A stretch of 19,912 nucleotides of DNA, taken from NCBI GenBank assembly GCA_030267965.1, contig BRYA01000088.1:30377-50288 (forward strand), written 5' to 3'. Below the pieces are notes generated by a model. The model was not told the DNA's origin and searched no databases. It saw only the letters and a program-made list of their open reading frames with translations. A program made the translations under genes and the position numbers. The stretch comes from Triparma columacea. Taxonomy: Eukaryota; Sar; Bolidophyceae; Parmales; Triparmaceae. This document shows, piece after piece, positions 8,866 through 17,266 of this stretch (position 1 is its first letter; each line of letters begins with the position of its first letter).

Positions 8866-11300
8866 TTACAGAGGGATATTTGAGTGCTTCCTAGGCGGGT
8901 TCTCGAGCTGCGTGGGGGAGGAGCAAGGGTGGGGAGTAGCGAAGCGACGAATTCACATGGGGGGTTGCATTAGTCTAGAGCTAAACCCATGCTATCGGGT
9001 ACTTGGCTCCGCTCACCTTCTTGCCCTGGAGGATGGCGAGGTCGTCGCATATAATCTTCCTCGTGTCCTCAGGGTCAATGATGTCATCCACGAAGCCTCT
9101 CTGGGCGGCAACGAGGGGGTTGGCGAATCTTCCTGTGTAGTCTTCCGTGTTCTTTTCGACGTCTTTCCCCCTGAAGATGATCTCCACAGCCCCCTGAGGA
9201 AGACGAGGAAAGGGATGAGCGAAGGTTGCGTTAGTGATTTGATTTGCCATCTTAATTTCTTTTGTTCCTTCCTCCCTCCCTCACCTTAGCGCCCATGACG
9301 GCAACCTCACCCCCTGGCCACGAGTAGTTGCAGTCCCCGCGCAGGTGTTTCGACGACATGACATCGTACGCCCCTCCGTAAGCCTTCCTGGTGATAACTG
9401 TGATCTTGGGGACGGTGGCCTCGGCGTAGGCGAAGAGAAGCTTAGCGCCGTGGCGAATGATGCCGCCGTACTCCTGGTCAGTACCAGGGAGGAAGCCAGG
9501 TACGTCGACAAATGTTACAATGGGGATGTTGAAGGCGTCGAGGAAGCGAACAAAGCGGGCGGCCTTGGTAGAGGCGTCAATGTCCAGGCACCCGGCAAGG
9601 GTGGAAGGATTGTTGGCCACGATTCCGACCGTCTTTCCCTCCATTCGAGCGAAACCGGTGACGATGTTCTTGGCGTAGTTCGGCATGATCTCGTAGAGGT
9701 CCCCGTGGTCTACTACTTGCTTGACGACCTCGGTCATGTCGTAGGGGACGTTGGGGTCGTCGGGGACGAGGTGCTCGAGGGCGGGAAGGGGGCGGTCAGG
9801 AGGGTCGGTGACGGGCTATGACGAGCAAAGCGAGGCAGCGAGTCGCGGAAACCCGGCGATTTAGTTTTAGGTTAGTGGATGAGACAAAAATGCCTTGGGG
9901 CGCTCCTTCGTTTCTTTTTGTCCCTTCCTGCTCACCTTCTCGGGTAGCGATGCAGGGTCATTAGAGAGGGGTAGGAAGTCGTAGAGCTTCCTTATGGCCT
10001 TGATGCAGGACACGTCGTCGCGGAAGGAACGGTGCGCGACCCCTGAAATTTCGGTGTGGGTCTTGGCACCACCAAGCTCCTCTTGGGTTACTTCCTCGTT
10101 GGTGACGGTCTTGACGACGTCAGGGCCAGTGACGAACATGTAGGAGGAGTTCTCGACCATGAAGATGAAGTCAGTCATGGCTGGGGAGTAGACGGCTGGG
10201 AGGGGTGGGAGAGAGGGGGGTAAGTGTATACACTTACATTTGAGTGGCTTGCCCACCCACGTTTCATCAGCCCTCACCTCCTCCTGCGCAGGGCCCCATG
10301 ATGACGGATATCTGAGGAATAACTCCCGACGCCATCACATTTTGCTGGAATACATCGGCGTACCCTGCGAGGGAGTCTACGCCCTCCTGGATTCTTGCTC
10401 CTCCGGAATCGTTGAGGCCGATAACGGGGGCACCGACCTTCATGGCCTTGTCCATTACCTTGAGGATCTTCTGGGCGTTGGTCTCGGAGAGGGACCCGCC
10501 GAAGACGGTGAAGTCCTGGGAGAAGGCGAACACCTTCCTTCCGTTGATGTAACCGTGGCCAGTGATGACACCATCTCCAGGGTGAGAGGTCTGTGAGGGG
10601 GATGAGAGAGGGTTTCGTCGTTAATATTTGTGTATTTTCGCGCGCCAACTGCTTTCCGTTGACCATTGTTCTCACCTCTCCCATGCCAAACTCGTTGCAC
10701 CTGTGACCCTTCAGCTGGTCATACTCGCGAAAAGTCTCGTCGTCGAAGAGGAGCGTGATGCGCTCGCGGGCGGTAAGTTTCCCCTTCTCATGCTGCGAGG
10801 AAGTGAGGGAGAGGGTTGGTGCATGTGAGGCATGAATTGGGTTCTTTTGGCATGTGATGGCATGTTCCTCCTTCCCCTCGAGGCTGTCTCCATATAACCC
10901 CTACACTCACCTGCTTATCGATCCTATTCTGACCTCCGCCGAGAAGGGCCTGCTCCCTCTCGTTTTGTAGCCTTTCCCTGAACTCCCTCTTCCAAGCAGC
11001 AGCCGTCTTCGGGGCTGTACTGAAAGGGCGGAGCAGAGAGGCACGACTGAAGGCCAATGAAGCGACACGGGTCGAAGACAGCCTGAGAAGGAACAATTTT
11101 GTTTAAGCGAGGTTAGTTTTTGCATCGAATGATTGTTGGTAGAGGATGAAAATGTGCAAGTGAAGGTGAACGTCCGGGGGGCGTCGATGTGAAGGGGAAC
11201 ATTTTGAATCAGGAAGACTATTAGAGATACTTGTGAAGAACGCAAACGAATTTTAAAGATCAGTAGGGCGCTCTGGAGCAACAAGAGGCCTGGACGTACA
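8866..11300 (-). CDS. PCCB: Propionyl-CoA carboxylase beta subunit, mitochondrial
   Basis: Carboxyltransferase half of the biotin enzyme that carboxylates propionyl-CoA to methylmalonyl-CoA. Eight exons from 5' to 3': 11300 (end only), 10911-11082, 10676-10792, 10278-10590, 9936-10195, 9285-9815, 9017-9193, 8866-8907. The seven introns give 537 aa, close to human PCCB (539). Motifs in order: [118 protein letters not shown] and the terminal RKHSNIPL. Several splice joins fall inside these motifs, which makes them secure. The N-terminus ([19 protein letters not shown]) is a typical mitochondrial presequence. There is no ATG in exon 2; splicing AT (ending at 11300, donor GTACGT) to the G at 11082 creates a split start codon. 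That first junction is inferred. Confidence 0.95.
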
Positions 11301-11380
11301 TTATTTAATGACTGAGAAAAGTGAGTCAAAAAGTCTTTGGTTTGGACCCACAAGTGAAGTTTGGACCACACAGTCGAAAA

Positions 11381-12614
11381 ATGGAATCTACCAACGGTCG
11401 CCGGAACAGCTCAGCAGCCGCTTCGGATACGTCCACGGAGATGCACAAGTTGTGCTGGTGAGTGTGGGTTTGTTGTGTTGGAAATGCCTAACCCTTGGGA
11501 GAGGCTCGCAGTTTTTGCTTGTTGGAAACTTAAAAATGCTACAGTCTAGATACATTTGCGGGCCAAGGCCTATTATACTCTTTCATTCTTATTCATCTTG
11601 GAGTTCCCCTGATTATCTGTCTATAACTCTAATGACCCTTACACAATGTCCTGGCCCCCACCCTCCCCCCACCTACCCCTACCTCAGGGCTGACGACTGG
11701 GCAGCAGCCCAAGACCGCGGAAGAGACCACCGTGGCGAGATTGCTATTCCAGACGCCAACGGTATCATCCCCCTCCACATCGCCGTCTGGCACAAGGCTC
11801 CACGCTCCTTCATTGACTTTCTTGTCTCTTCATACCCTGATGGTGCGAGTGTGAAAACGAACGGTGGATATTATCCTATCGATTATGCGAAGCTCTTTTA
11901 CAAGGAGGACGAAACGCTGGAGGTACTACTGGAGGTCAAGGAGGTGGAGGTGGGGAAGGAGAAGGAGATTGAGGTTGAGGGTTCGCAGACTCAGCTTCAT
12001 AAGGTAAGGGAGGAGGGGGGAAAGGGGAACGCGAGTGTTGTTGGAGGAAGTGAAAGGATACCTCGAAAGGTTGCTGACAAACAGCGGGAAATTTTCGCCC
12101 CCCCCGACTCCCACAGTTATGCTTCTGGAAGTTCGACGATGCCACAGCCCGAGTCGCTCATGCGCCTGAGGAGGTTTCCTACCAAGATGCCGACGGCAAC
12201 CTCCCCCTCCACATCGCTCTTGAGCACAAGGCACCGTTGACTTTGATTACTGCGCTGTTGGCCGCTCACCCTGCGGGGGCTTGGCATGCTAATACGAAAG
12301 GAAGACTGCCTCTGCATACGGCAGCGGAACATTGGGTCAAGCTGAATGTCATGAGAGCGGTGAAGGAAGCTTACCCGGCTGCGGTGAATAGGGCGGACAT
12401 GGCTGGGGACCTGCCTATCAGCTTCGCAATGAAGACACACGACCAGAACGTTCTTCTTCTGCTGGAACCGAAGGACGGGGTTACGCCTGGGAAGCAGAAG
12501 TGGGGGAAGCACTGGGACGAAGGGAGCGGTTGTTATTATTATTTGAACAACTTCACGCAGGAGAGCAGCTGGGAGAAACCGGAGGATTATCACGAGACAG
12601 AATTCTTTAAGTAA
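11381..12614 (+). CDS. Ankyrin-repeat protein with C-terminal WW domain
   Basis: Three exons: 11381-11457, 11688-12003, 12117-12614; 296 aa. Introns are phase 2 and phase 0. The first completes a Trp codon (KLC-W-ADDW); the second joins QLHK to LCFWKFDD. The protein holds two related blocks containing DANGIIPLHIAVWHKAP and DADGNLPLHIALEHKAP, then NTKGRLPLHTAAEHW and DMAGDLPISFAM. These are ankyrin repeats of the LPLHIA style common in stramenopile proteins. The C-terminal ~30 residues have a WW domain (HWDEGSGCYYYLNNFT ... SSWEKP), with both Trp and the Tyr triplet. WW domains bind Pro-rich peptides, so this is probably a cytosolic or nuclear adaptor; partners are unknown. A highly charged Glu/Lys/Val segment lies at the end of exon 2. 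The start codons of this gene and PCCB are about 80 bp apart and divergent. Confidence 0.85.
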
Positions 12615-12671
12615 GGGAATAAGTAAGGAATGGCGACCATTGACTAAGAGTTAGAAGGAAAGAAAAGGTGA

Positions 12672-12677
12672 CTTTAT
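12672..12677 (-). promoter_or_regulatory. Candidate AATAAA polyadenylation signal for the PDZ gene
   Basis: TTTATT on the plus strand reads AATAAA on the minus strand, about 147 nt beyond the PDZ stop at 12824 and 58 nt past the convergent ankyrin-WW stop. Position and motif only. Confidence 0.35.
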
Positions 12678-12823
12678 TAAAAACTAAGTGCGGGGTCCTA
12701 ATGACATACACTTCCTATTAACTATGTGTTGTACAGGTATGATGAAAATTTTTGCGACTTCTTTTGCGCCGTTTTTGTGAGAGGGGTTTTGAAAAATGAA
12801 CCAAAAAGGCCAGCACGAGTCAA

Positions 12824-13168
12824 TCACACGTTGTGGACGGACACGTCTACTTCGATCTCGTCCAAGTCTATACCGTCCTCAATAGAATCAATCTCCTTAT
12901 CCCCCCCCTTCATGAACGTGAGAAAAATAAACCCTCCAACTCCATCTTCTTCAGCTTTCTCCCCTGCTTTCCGGATCACCGCAAGAAGGGCGGTTGTGGG
13001 GCGAATAATGTGCCCACCGGGGTGGACTGAAATTAGCTGATCCCCCTCTTTCACAGAACCTCTGCACACCGAATTAGACTTCACTTTTGTCACAACTCCC
13101 CCTGTTATCTCAAGCCCCAACTTCTTCTCAGGGTCCGCTTCTATCTTATAAACGAGACCCCCAGCCAT
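12824..13168 (-). CDS. Small single-domain PDZ protein
   Basis: Intronless, 114 aa, from the ATG at 13168. The first ~75 residues read as a PDZ fold: a carboxylate-binding loop KKLGLEI in place of GLGF, then GGVVTKV, SVKEGDQLISV, and a helix TTALLAVIRKA. After a GGFIFLTF strand the protein ends in an acidic tail (DSIEDGIDLDEIEVDV). PDZ domains bind C-terminal peptides, so a stand-alone copy could be a competitor or small adaptor; targets are unknown. It is convergent with the ankyrin-WW gene. Directly upstream of the ATG lies a 30-bp tandem repeat that probably belongs to its 5' UTR or promoter. Confidence 0.75.
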   Translation of the reverse strand: MAGGLVYKIEADPEKKLGLEITGGVVTKVKSNSVCRGSVKEGDQLISVHPGGHIIRPTTALLAVIRKAGEKAEEDGVGGFIFLTFMKGGDKEIDSIEDGIDLDEIEVDVSVHNV

Positions 13169-13949
13169 ATGTTCGGCGCGTTATGAGGCTAAGAGGGGAC
13201 GTTCGGCGCGTTAGGAGGCTAAGAGGGAATTGCAAGAGTGGGTGGGTTTGGAATGTGATAAAAGATTGGGGAGGTTTTAGCAGTATTTGCAGAAGCAAGA
13301 GAGAGAGGGACAGACAGGAAGAGACAGAGGAGGGATTGAATAGTTGCGTAGCTGAGGAATGGTGCGAAGGAAACGTATGGGGGGAGAATTATGAGGAGGA
13401 ACTTTGCTGCCACTTTCAGCTTTGCTACTGATTGGATTCCAGAACTGATTCAGATCTTTTCTCTTGAGGGAGTTTATCTTCCAGCAGAGCCGGACGCCTT
13501 GGTTTTATTTCGTTGTACGCGGTGGCGGGCATTTCGTCGCGGCGTCTACGAACACGATCCTCGACAGAGGTCTCAACTCTTGCCATAACATTTAACATTC
13601 AACACATTACATTTATTCAATGAGTGAGAGCGCGGAGTTGATGTTCGTGATAGGGTGCGAGACATCTCGTAAGTCTGATCGGCAAATTTTATTAATTCAC
13701 GCGGACTATATTACTTGGCATCAAGAAGTATTTTTGGCCCAGCCTTTTTTGCAGGAGGCTTCAGAACACAATCCTTTGAGTGGCCTTTACAACGCAATTT
13801 AACTCGTCATAGAATAAAACATAGACCAAACAACACATTGCTACGTGTACATATCCTAGGGTTTACTCCAAAGAGCCCCATAGCCTTGCAATTCCTTGTT
13901 CCCAGCGGAGATATCGATCCTTCATAATCTCTAATTTGTGGCCTTTAGA
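13169..13949. other. Divergent intergenic region between the PDZ and G6PD genes
   Basis: About 780 nt. It holds the 30-bp tandem repeat at 13171-13228, a purine-rich stretch (13290-13410) and AT-rich sequence nearer G6PD. A 60-codon ATG-initiated ORF at 13620-13802 has no recognisable domain or splice-linked partner. I see no RNA gene here. Confidence 0.5.
13171..13228. repeat. Two-copy 30-bp tandem repeat beside the PDZ start codon
   Basis: Copies begin at 13171 and 13201 with GTTCGGCGCGTTA and continue through GAGGCTAAGAGGG. They differ at one internal base (T or G) and at the last few positions. On the minus strand the repeat ends 2 nt before the PDZ ATG, so it is likely transcribed as leader. 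Confidence 0.88.
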
Positions 13950-15957
13950 ATGTCTAAACCTAATCCAATCCCTCAATCCAATGACACTCCACCTACAATT
14001 ACACCAACTAAGGTAATTAATTCATCACCCTTACGTGAATGGGATGGAAAGTCACCGTTGACCTCCCCAAGTTTTGGAGGTGAACCCATGACGTCTCCGA
14101 TAACTGCAGTTGTCAGCAACGAGGACTGGCACTACTCCCCCCTCACCGTCGTCGTCATAGGCGCGAGCGGAGACCTGGCGAAGAAGAAGACTTACCCTAG
14201 CCTGCTTAGCCTGTACGCCGGGGGCCTGCTGCCGAAGGAGGTGCAAGTCAGGGGATACGCTAGGTCGGCCAAGACTAACGAGCAGTTCAGGGACGGCCTC
14301 AGGCCCTACCTGGAGAAGACTGCCGTTGAGAAAGGGGTCGGGACGGAAGTTCTAGAGGGCTTCTTGGAGAAGTGCTTCTATGCGTACGGGGGGAGCTATG
14401 ATGATCTTGAAGCGTTTGAGAGGCTGGAGGGAGAAATTAGGGGCTTTGAGGCTCAGGTGAGTGAGGAGCGGAGTCAGACGAGGGGGGGGGGGGCGCGACG
14501 GCAATGGGGGACGGACGGCAAGGGGGGGGGGATGCTGCGGCAAAATGACCTGTCTGGCCTAATACAAGTCGTCTCTTCCTCCGTCGTCGCTTCCTCCCTG
14601 CCCTCAGGCTTCGATTGCCGACCCTCCAATCCTCTTCAACCTCGGTTTCGAATCCTCCAATCCGAAACCCACCAGCAGCCCCACCCCAAAGTGCTGCAAC
14701 CGCCTCTTCTACTTTGCCATTCCCGCGAACGTCTTTGTTTCTGCCGGCAACGCCATAAAGTCCAAGTGCATGTCTACGGGCGGTGGGTTCACCCGCATCA
14801 TCGTGGAGAAACCCTTCGGGCACGACCTGGACTCGTGCAACGAGCTCACGCAGGCGCTGGCAAAGAACTTTGACGAGAGCCACCTTTATAGGATAGGTGA
14901 GGGCTGTTGGGACCATTCACATGCCTTACGGAGGCAGGCAACGGAGGCAGGCAACGGAGGCAGGCAACACAAACTAACACCCCCCCCCCCCCCACCCTTC
15001 TTAGACCATTACCTTGGAAAGGAGATGGTGCAGAACCTCATGATAATGAGGTTCGGGAACGTTTGGTTCGAGAGGCTCTGGTCCCGGACTGATGTCGCGG
15101 CCGTGCTCCTAACGTTCAAGGAGCCCTTCGGCACCGACGGCAGGGGAGGCTACTTCGACAAGTACGGAATCATCAGGGACATCCTACAGAACCACCTCCT
15201 ACAGGTACTAACACTAGTCTGCATGGAGCCACCGGGGAAGGTTGACGGCGAGGACGGTGGCGAAGACATTAGGAACTGCAAGGTGAATGTTTTGAAGTGC
15301 ATCCCCGAGATAAAGGTGGAGGACTGCGTCCTAGGTCAGTACGAGGGCTACCACGACGACCCGACGGTTACGGACAAGTCGTCGACCACACCGACGTTCG
15401 CGGCTATACGCATGTTCGTTAACACGCCGAGATGGCACGGGGTACCTTTCATACTCAAGGCCGGGAAGGCGTTGGACGAGCGGAAGGCCGAGGTCAGGAT
15501 ACAGTTCAAGGACGCCCCTGCTGCGGAGTTCATGTTCTCGAGCCCGTGCCCTCGGAACGAGCTCGTTATTAGACTGCAACCGAGGGAGGCGATATACATG
15601 AAGACGAATGTGAAGACGCCAGGTTTCAGCAGCCAACCTATACAGAGCGAGTTGGAGGTTGACTACATTAGTAGGTTCAACAACGAGCACGCCCCAGACG
15701 CATACACTAGGCTTATACTCGACGTTTTGAGAGGTAGGACCGCGGGGTTCGTTAGGAACGACGAGCTGGTTGAGAGCTGGAAGATCTTCACGCCGCTGCT
15801 ACATAAGATTGAGAAGGACAGGATACCACCGCTGAGGTACGAGAAGGGTACGAGGGGACCGAGCGTACAGGACGAGGTGGTGGAGAAGTGGGGGTATGTT
15901 AGGAATGCGGAGTACGTTTACTATAATGGGAAGGTGCTACCGAAGAGCAAGATTTGA
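13950..15957 (+). CDS. G6PD: Glucose-6-phosphate 1-dehydrogenase
   Basis: First step of the oxidative pentose phosphate pathway: glucose 6-phosphate + NADP+ to 6-phosphogluconolactone + NADPH. Three exons: 13950-14456, 14608-14896, 15005-15957; 582 aa. Introns are phase 0 and phase 1. Visible motifs: VVVIGASGDLAKKKTYPSL (dinucleotide loop, ~70-80), RLFYFAIPANVF, IIVEKPFGHD, RIDHYLGKEMVQNL (~264-277; the second junction falls inside this motif), IIRDILQNHLLQ with the catalytic-base His, GVPFILKAGKAL, RNELVIRLQP, FTPLLHKIE. The N-terminus is about 60-65 residues longer than human G6PD, rich in Ser/Pro/Thr, and has no obvious transit or signal peptide; an internal Met near residue 47 could be an alternative start. 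No hexokinase or 6PGDH fusion is seen. Confidence 0.96.
14928..14966 (+). repeat. Three 13-bp tandem repeats in G6PD intron 2
   Basis: Three exact copies of ACGGAGGCAGGCA lie in the 108-nt intron 14897-15004, ahead of a 13-base C run and the CTTCTTAG acceptor. Probably a minisatellite with length variation; a splicing role is possible but not shown. Confidence 0.9.
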
Positions 15958-16127
15958 ACAAGAGGGGGGGGGGGGATGGGGAGAATAGTTTAAGTGAGCG
16001 TGGGTGTGTGTGTGAGAGAGAGAGAAAGAGAGGATGCCGTTTTAGATTGAAATAGCGTAAATTTCTTATCATTTGGCAGATGTGCTTTAACCCGCTCCAA
16101 CACATCTACTCCTTCCAACTCCAAATC

Positions 16128-16166
16128 CTACTCCTTCCTACTCCTATCCTCCTCCTATCCTCCTCC
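16128..16166. repeat. Imperfect CTCCT/TCCTA tandem repeat in convergent 3' region
   Basis: A pyrimidine-rich run of short units (CCTACTCCTT, CCTATCCTCCT) lies just before the GST stop, in the 224-bp gap between the G6PD and GST stops. Low-complexity 3' UTR sequence. Confidence 0.6.
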
Positions 16167-16181
16167 ACCCCTCCAACCTTC

Positions 16182-17055
16182 TTAGCAGTTCTGATAAGCC
16201 TTTACGCTTGGTAGGTTCTTGAATTTGTCAAGGAACTCCTTGAGTTTAACGTCCTTCTCAACAATCCTATCGAACTCTTGTAGGTTGTTAAGGTATTCTA
16301 ACCTGACCCCGAAGTTGAAATCAGCTATCGTTGGGGTTGACCAGTCACCACCTAACCATCCGGATGTACCTATTAGTTTTGAGAGGTTTGAGAGATGCTG
16401 TGGAAGTACGCGGTCCTTCAAGTTCTTCGTAACGTCATCAATTAGGGGTGAGGATGTGGAGTCGTTAAGGAAATCAAACCCGAACCTCTCCTTGTAATTC
16501 CTGACAACAATGGGGGTGAAGATGTCTGAGTCCAGGTCTAGTATCGCGTCTATGATACCGCACTTAACAGGCTCCTCCACCGGGTAAAGTGAGGGTTCAG
16601 CGGTTGATAGCCTAGCGACTAGTCTTAGTATGGCGTTGCACTGTGGTACCTGTTGTGTACCTTTGACGGTCAGAGTAGGCATCTGACCGAAGAGAAGCTG
16701 GCCGGAGGACTTTAGGGCGGCGAATTGGTGACGCTCGAAACGGTGGTCGGAGAAGGATACACGACCGTGGAAGGCGAGGAGACGGATAGCCTCGGCCTGG
16801 GGGGGGGGGAGGGGGGGGGAGGGGGCGAGTTAGGGGTGGGGGGGATGGGGGGGAGAGCAAATCATCACTGTGTGGTGACCATCAGTGTGGGTCCCTCCCT
16901 TCTTTCTCTGGACTTACTTTCCCCCCAAAGTTGAAGTAGGACAGCTGCAGGTCCTTAGGCGTCCTTTCTCCATCGTGAAAGTCGTAGGTGACAATTCTGG
17001 GAGTGGACTCGGTGGCAGGAGATATAGAGACCTTGGGATTAACAAAGCTAGCCAT
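16182..17055 (-). CDS. Glutathione S-transferase, sigma-like
   Basis: Two exons, 16918-17055 and 16182-16796, with a phase-0 intron (GTAAGT..CCCCAG, 121 nt); 250 aa. The join gives YFNFGGKAEAIRLLAF, the start of the thioredoxin-like GST N-domain. Tyr40 is in the position of the catalytic Tyr that activates glutathione. It continues with FGQMPTLTV (cis-Pro of the glutathione site) and QCNAILRLVA, then an all-alpha C-domain with GGDWSTPTIADFNFGVRLEYL. A ~35-residue N-terminal extension (MASFVNPKVSIS) precedes the usual start; it is not a clear targeting signal. Length and motifs fit sigma/mu-like cytosolic GSTs that conjugate glutathione to electrophiles. The gene is convergent with G6PD and divergent from the RING-SAP gene, 211 bp between start codons. 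Confidence 0.92.
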
Positions 17056-17266
17056 TGTAAGTAGTTAGCGTGTGGTTGTATTGGTTGAATGAATAAGTAG
17101 TTAAGTGTATGTGTGTGTGTGTATATGTGTGTGTGACAAGAAGGAGAATAAATGGAACTTCTTCCTTTGATCCTCTGATTTTTTCCGAAGTTCTGATGTT
17201 TCTGAATTCTTCCTTTTGTTCCCCAAGATCAAACAAAGAGTGCTTCTAAAACAGCTTCTTAAAGCA
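17056..17266. promoter_or_regulatory. Compact bidirectional promoter region, GST / RING-SAP
   Basis: 211 bp separate the two divergent ATGs. The region holds a GT microsatellite with a central TATA (about 17105-17135) and T-rich sequence. Both promoters and leaders must fit here unless 5' UTR introns overlap. No specific factor site was recognised. Confidence 0.4.
17105..17135. repeat. GT dinucleotide microsatellite
   Basis: (GT)n interrupted by TATA, in the shared GST/RING-SAP upstream region. Such tracts vary in length and can adopt Z-DNA, but no function is shown here. Confidence 0.85.

Noticed and set aside
10788..11096. PCCB translation starting at the TTG at 11096
   Set aside because: The sequence there is an intron end (CTTCTCAG) followed by the presequence. 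A split ATG gives a normal start and length.
13219..13413. Hydrophobic minus-strand ORF upstream of the PDZ gene
   Set aside because: It starts at GTG, covers purine-rich intergenic DNA and has no splice connection to the PDZ ATG.
13620..13802. 60-codon ATG ORF in the PDZ/G6PD intergenic region
   Set aside because: It has no domain, splice partner or clear compositional coding signal, and is short enough to occur by chance.
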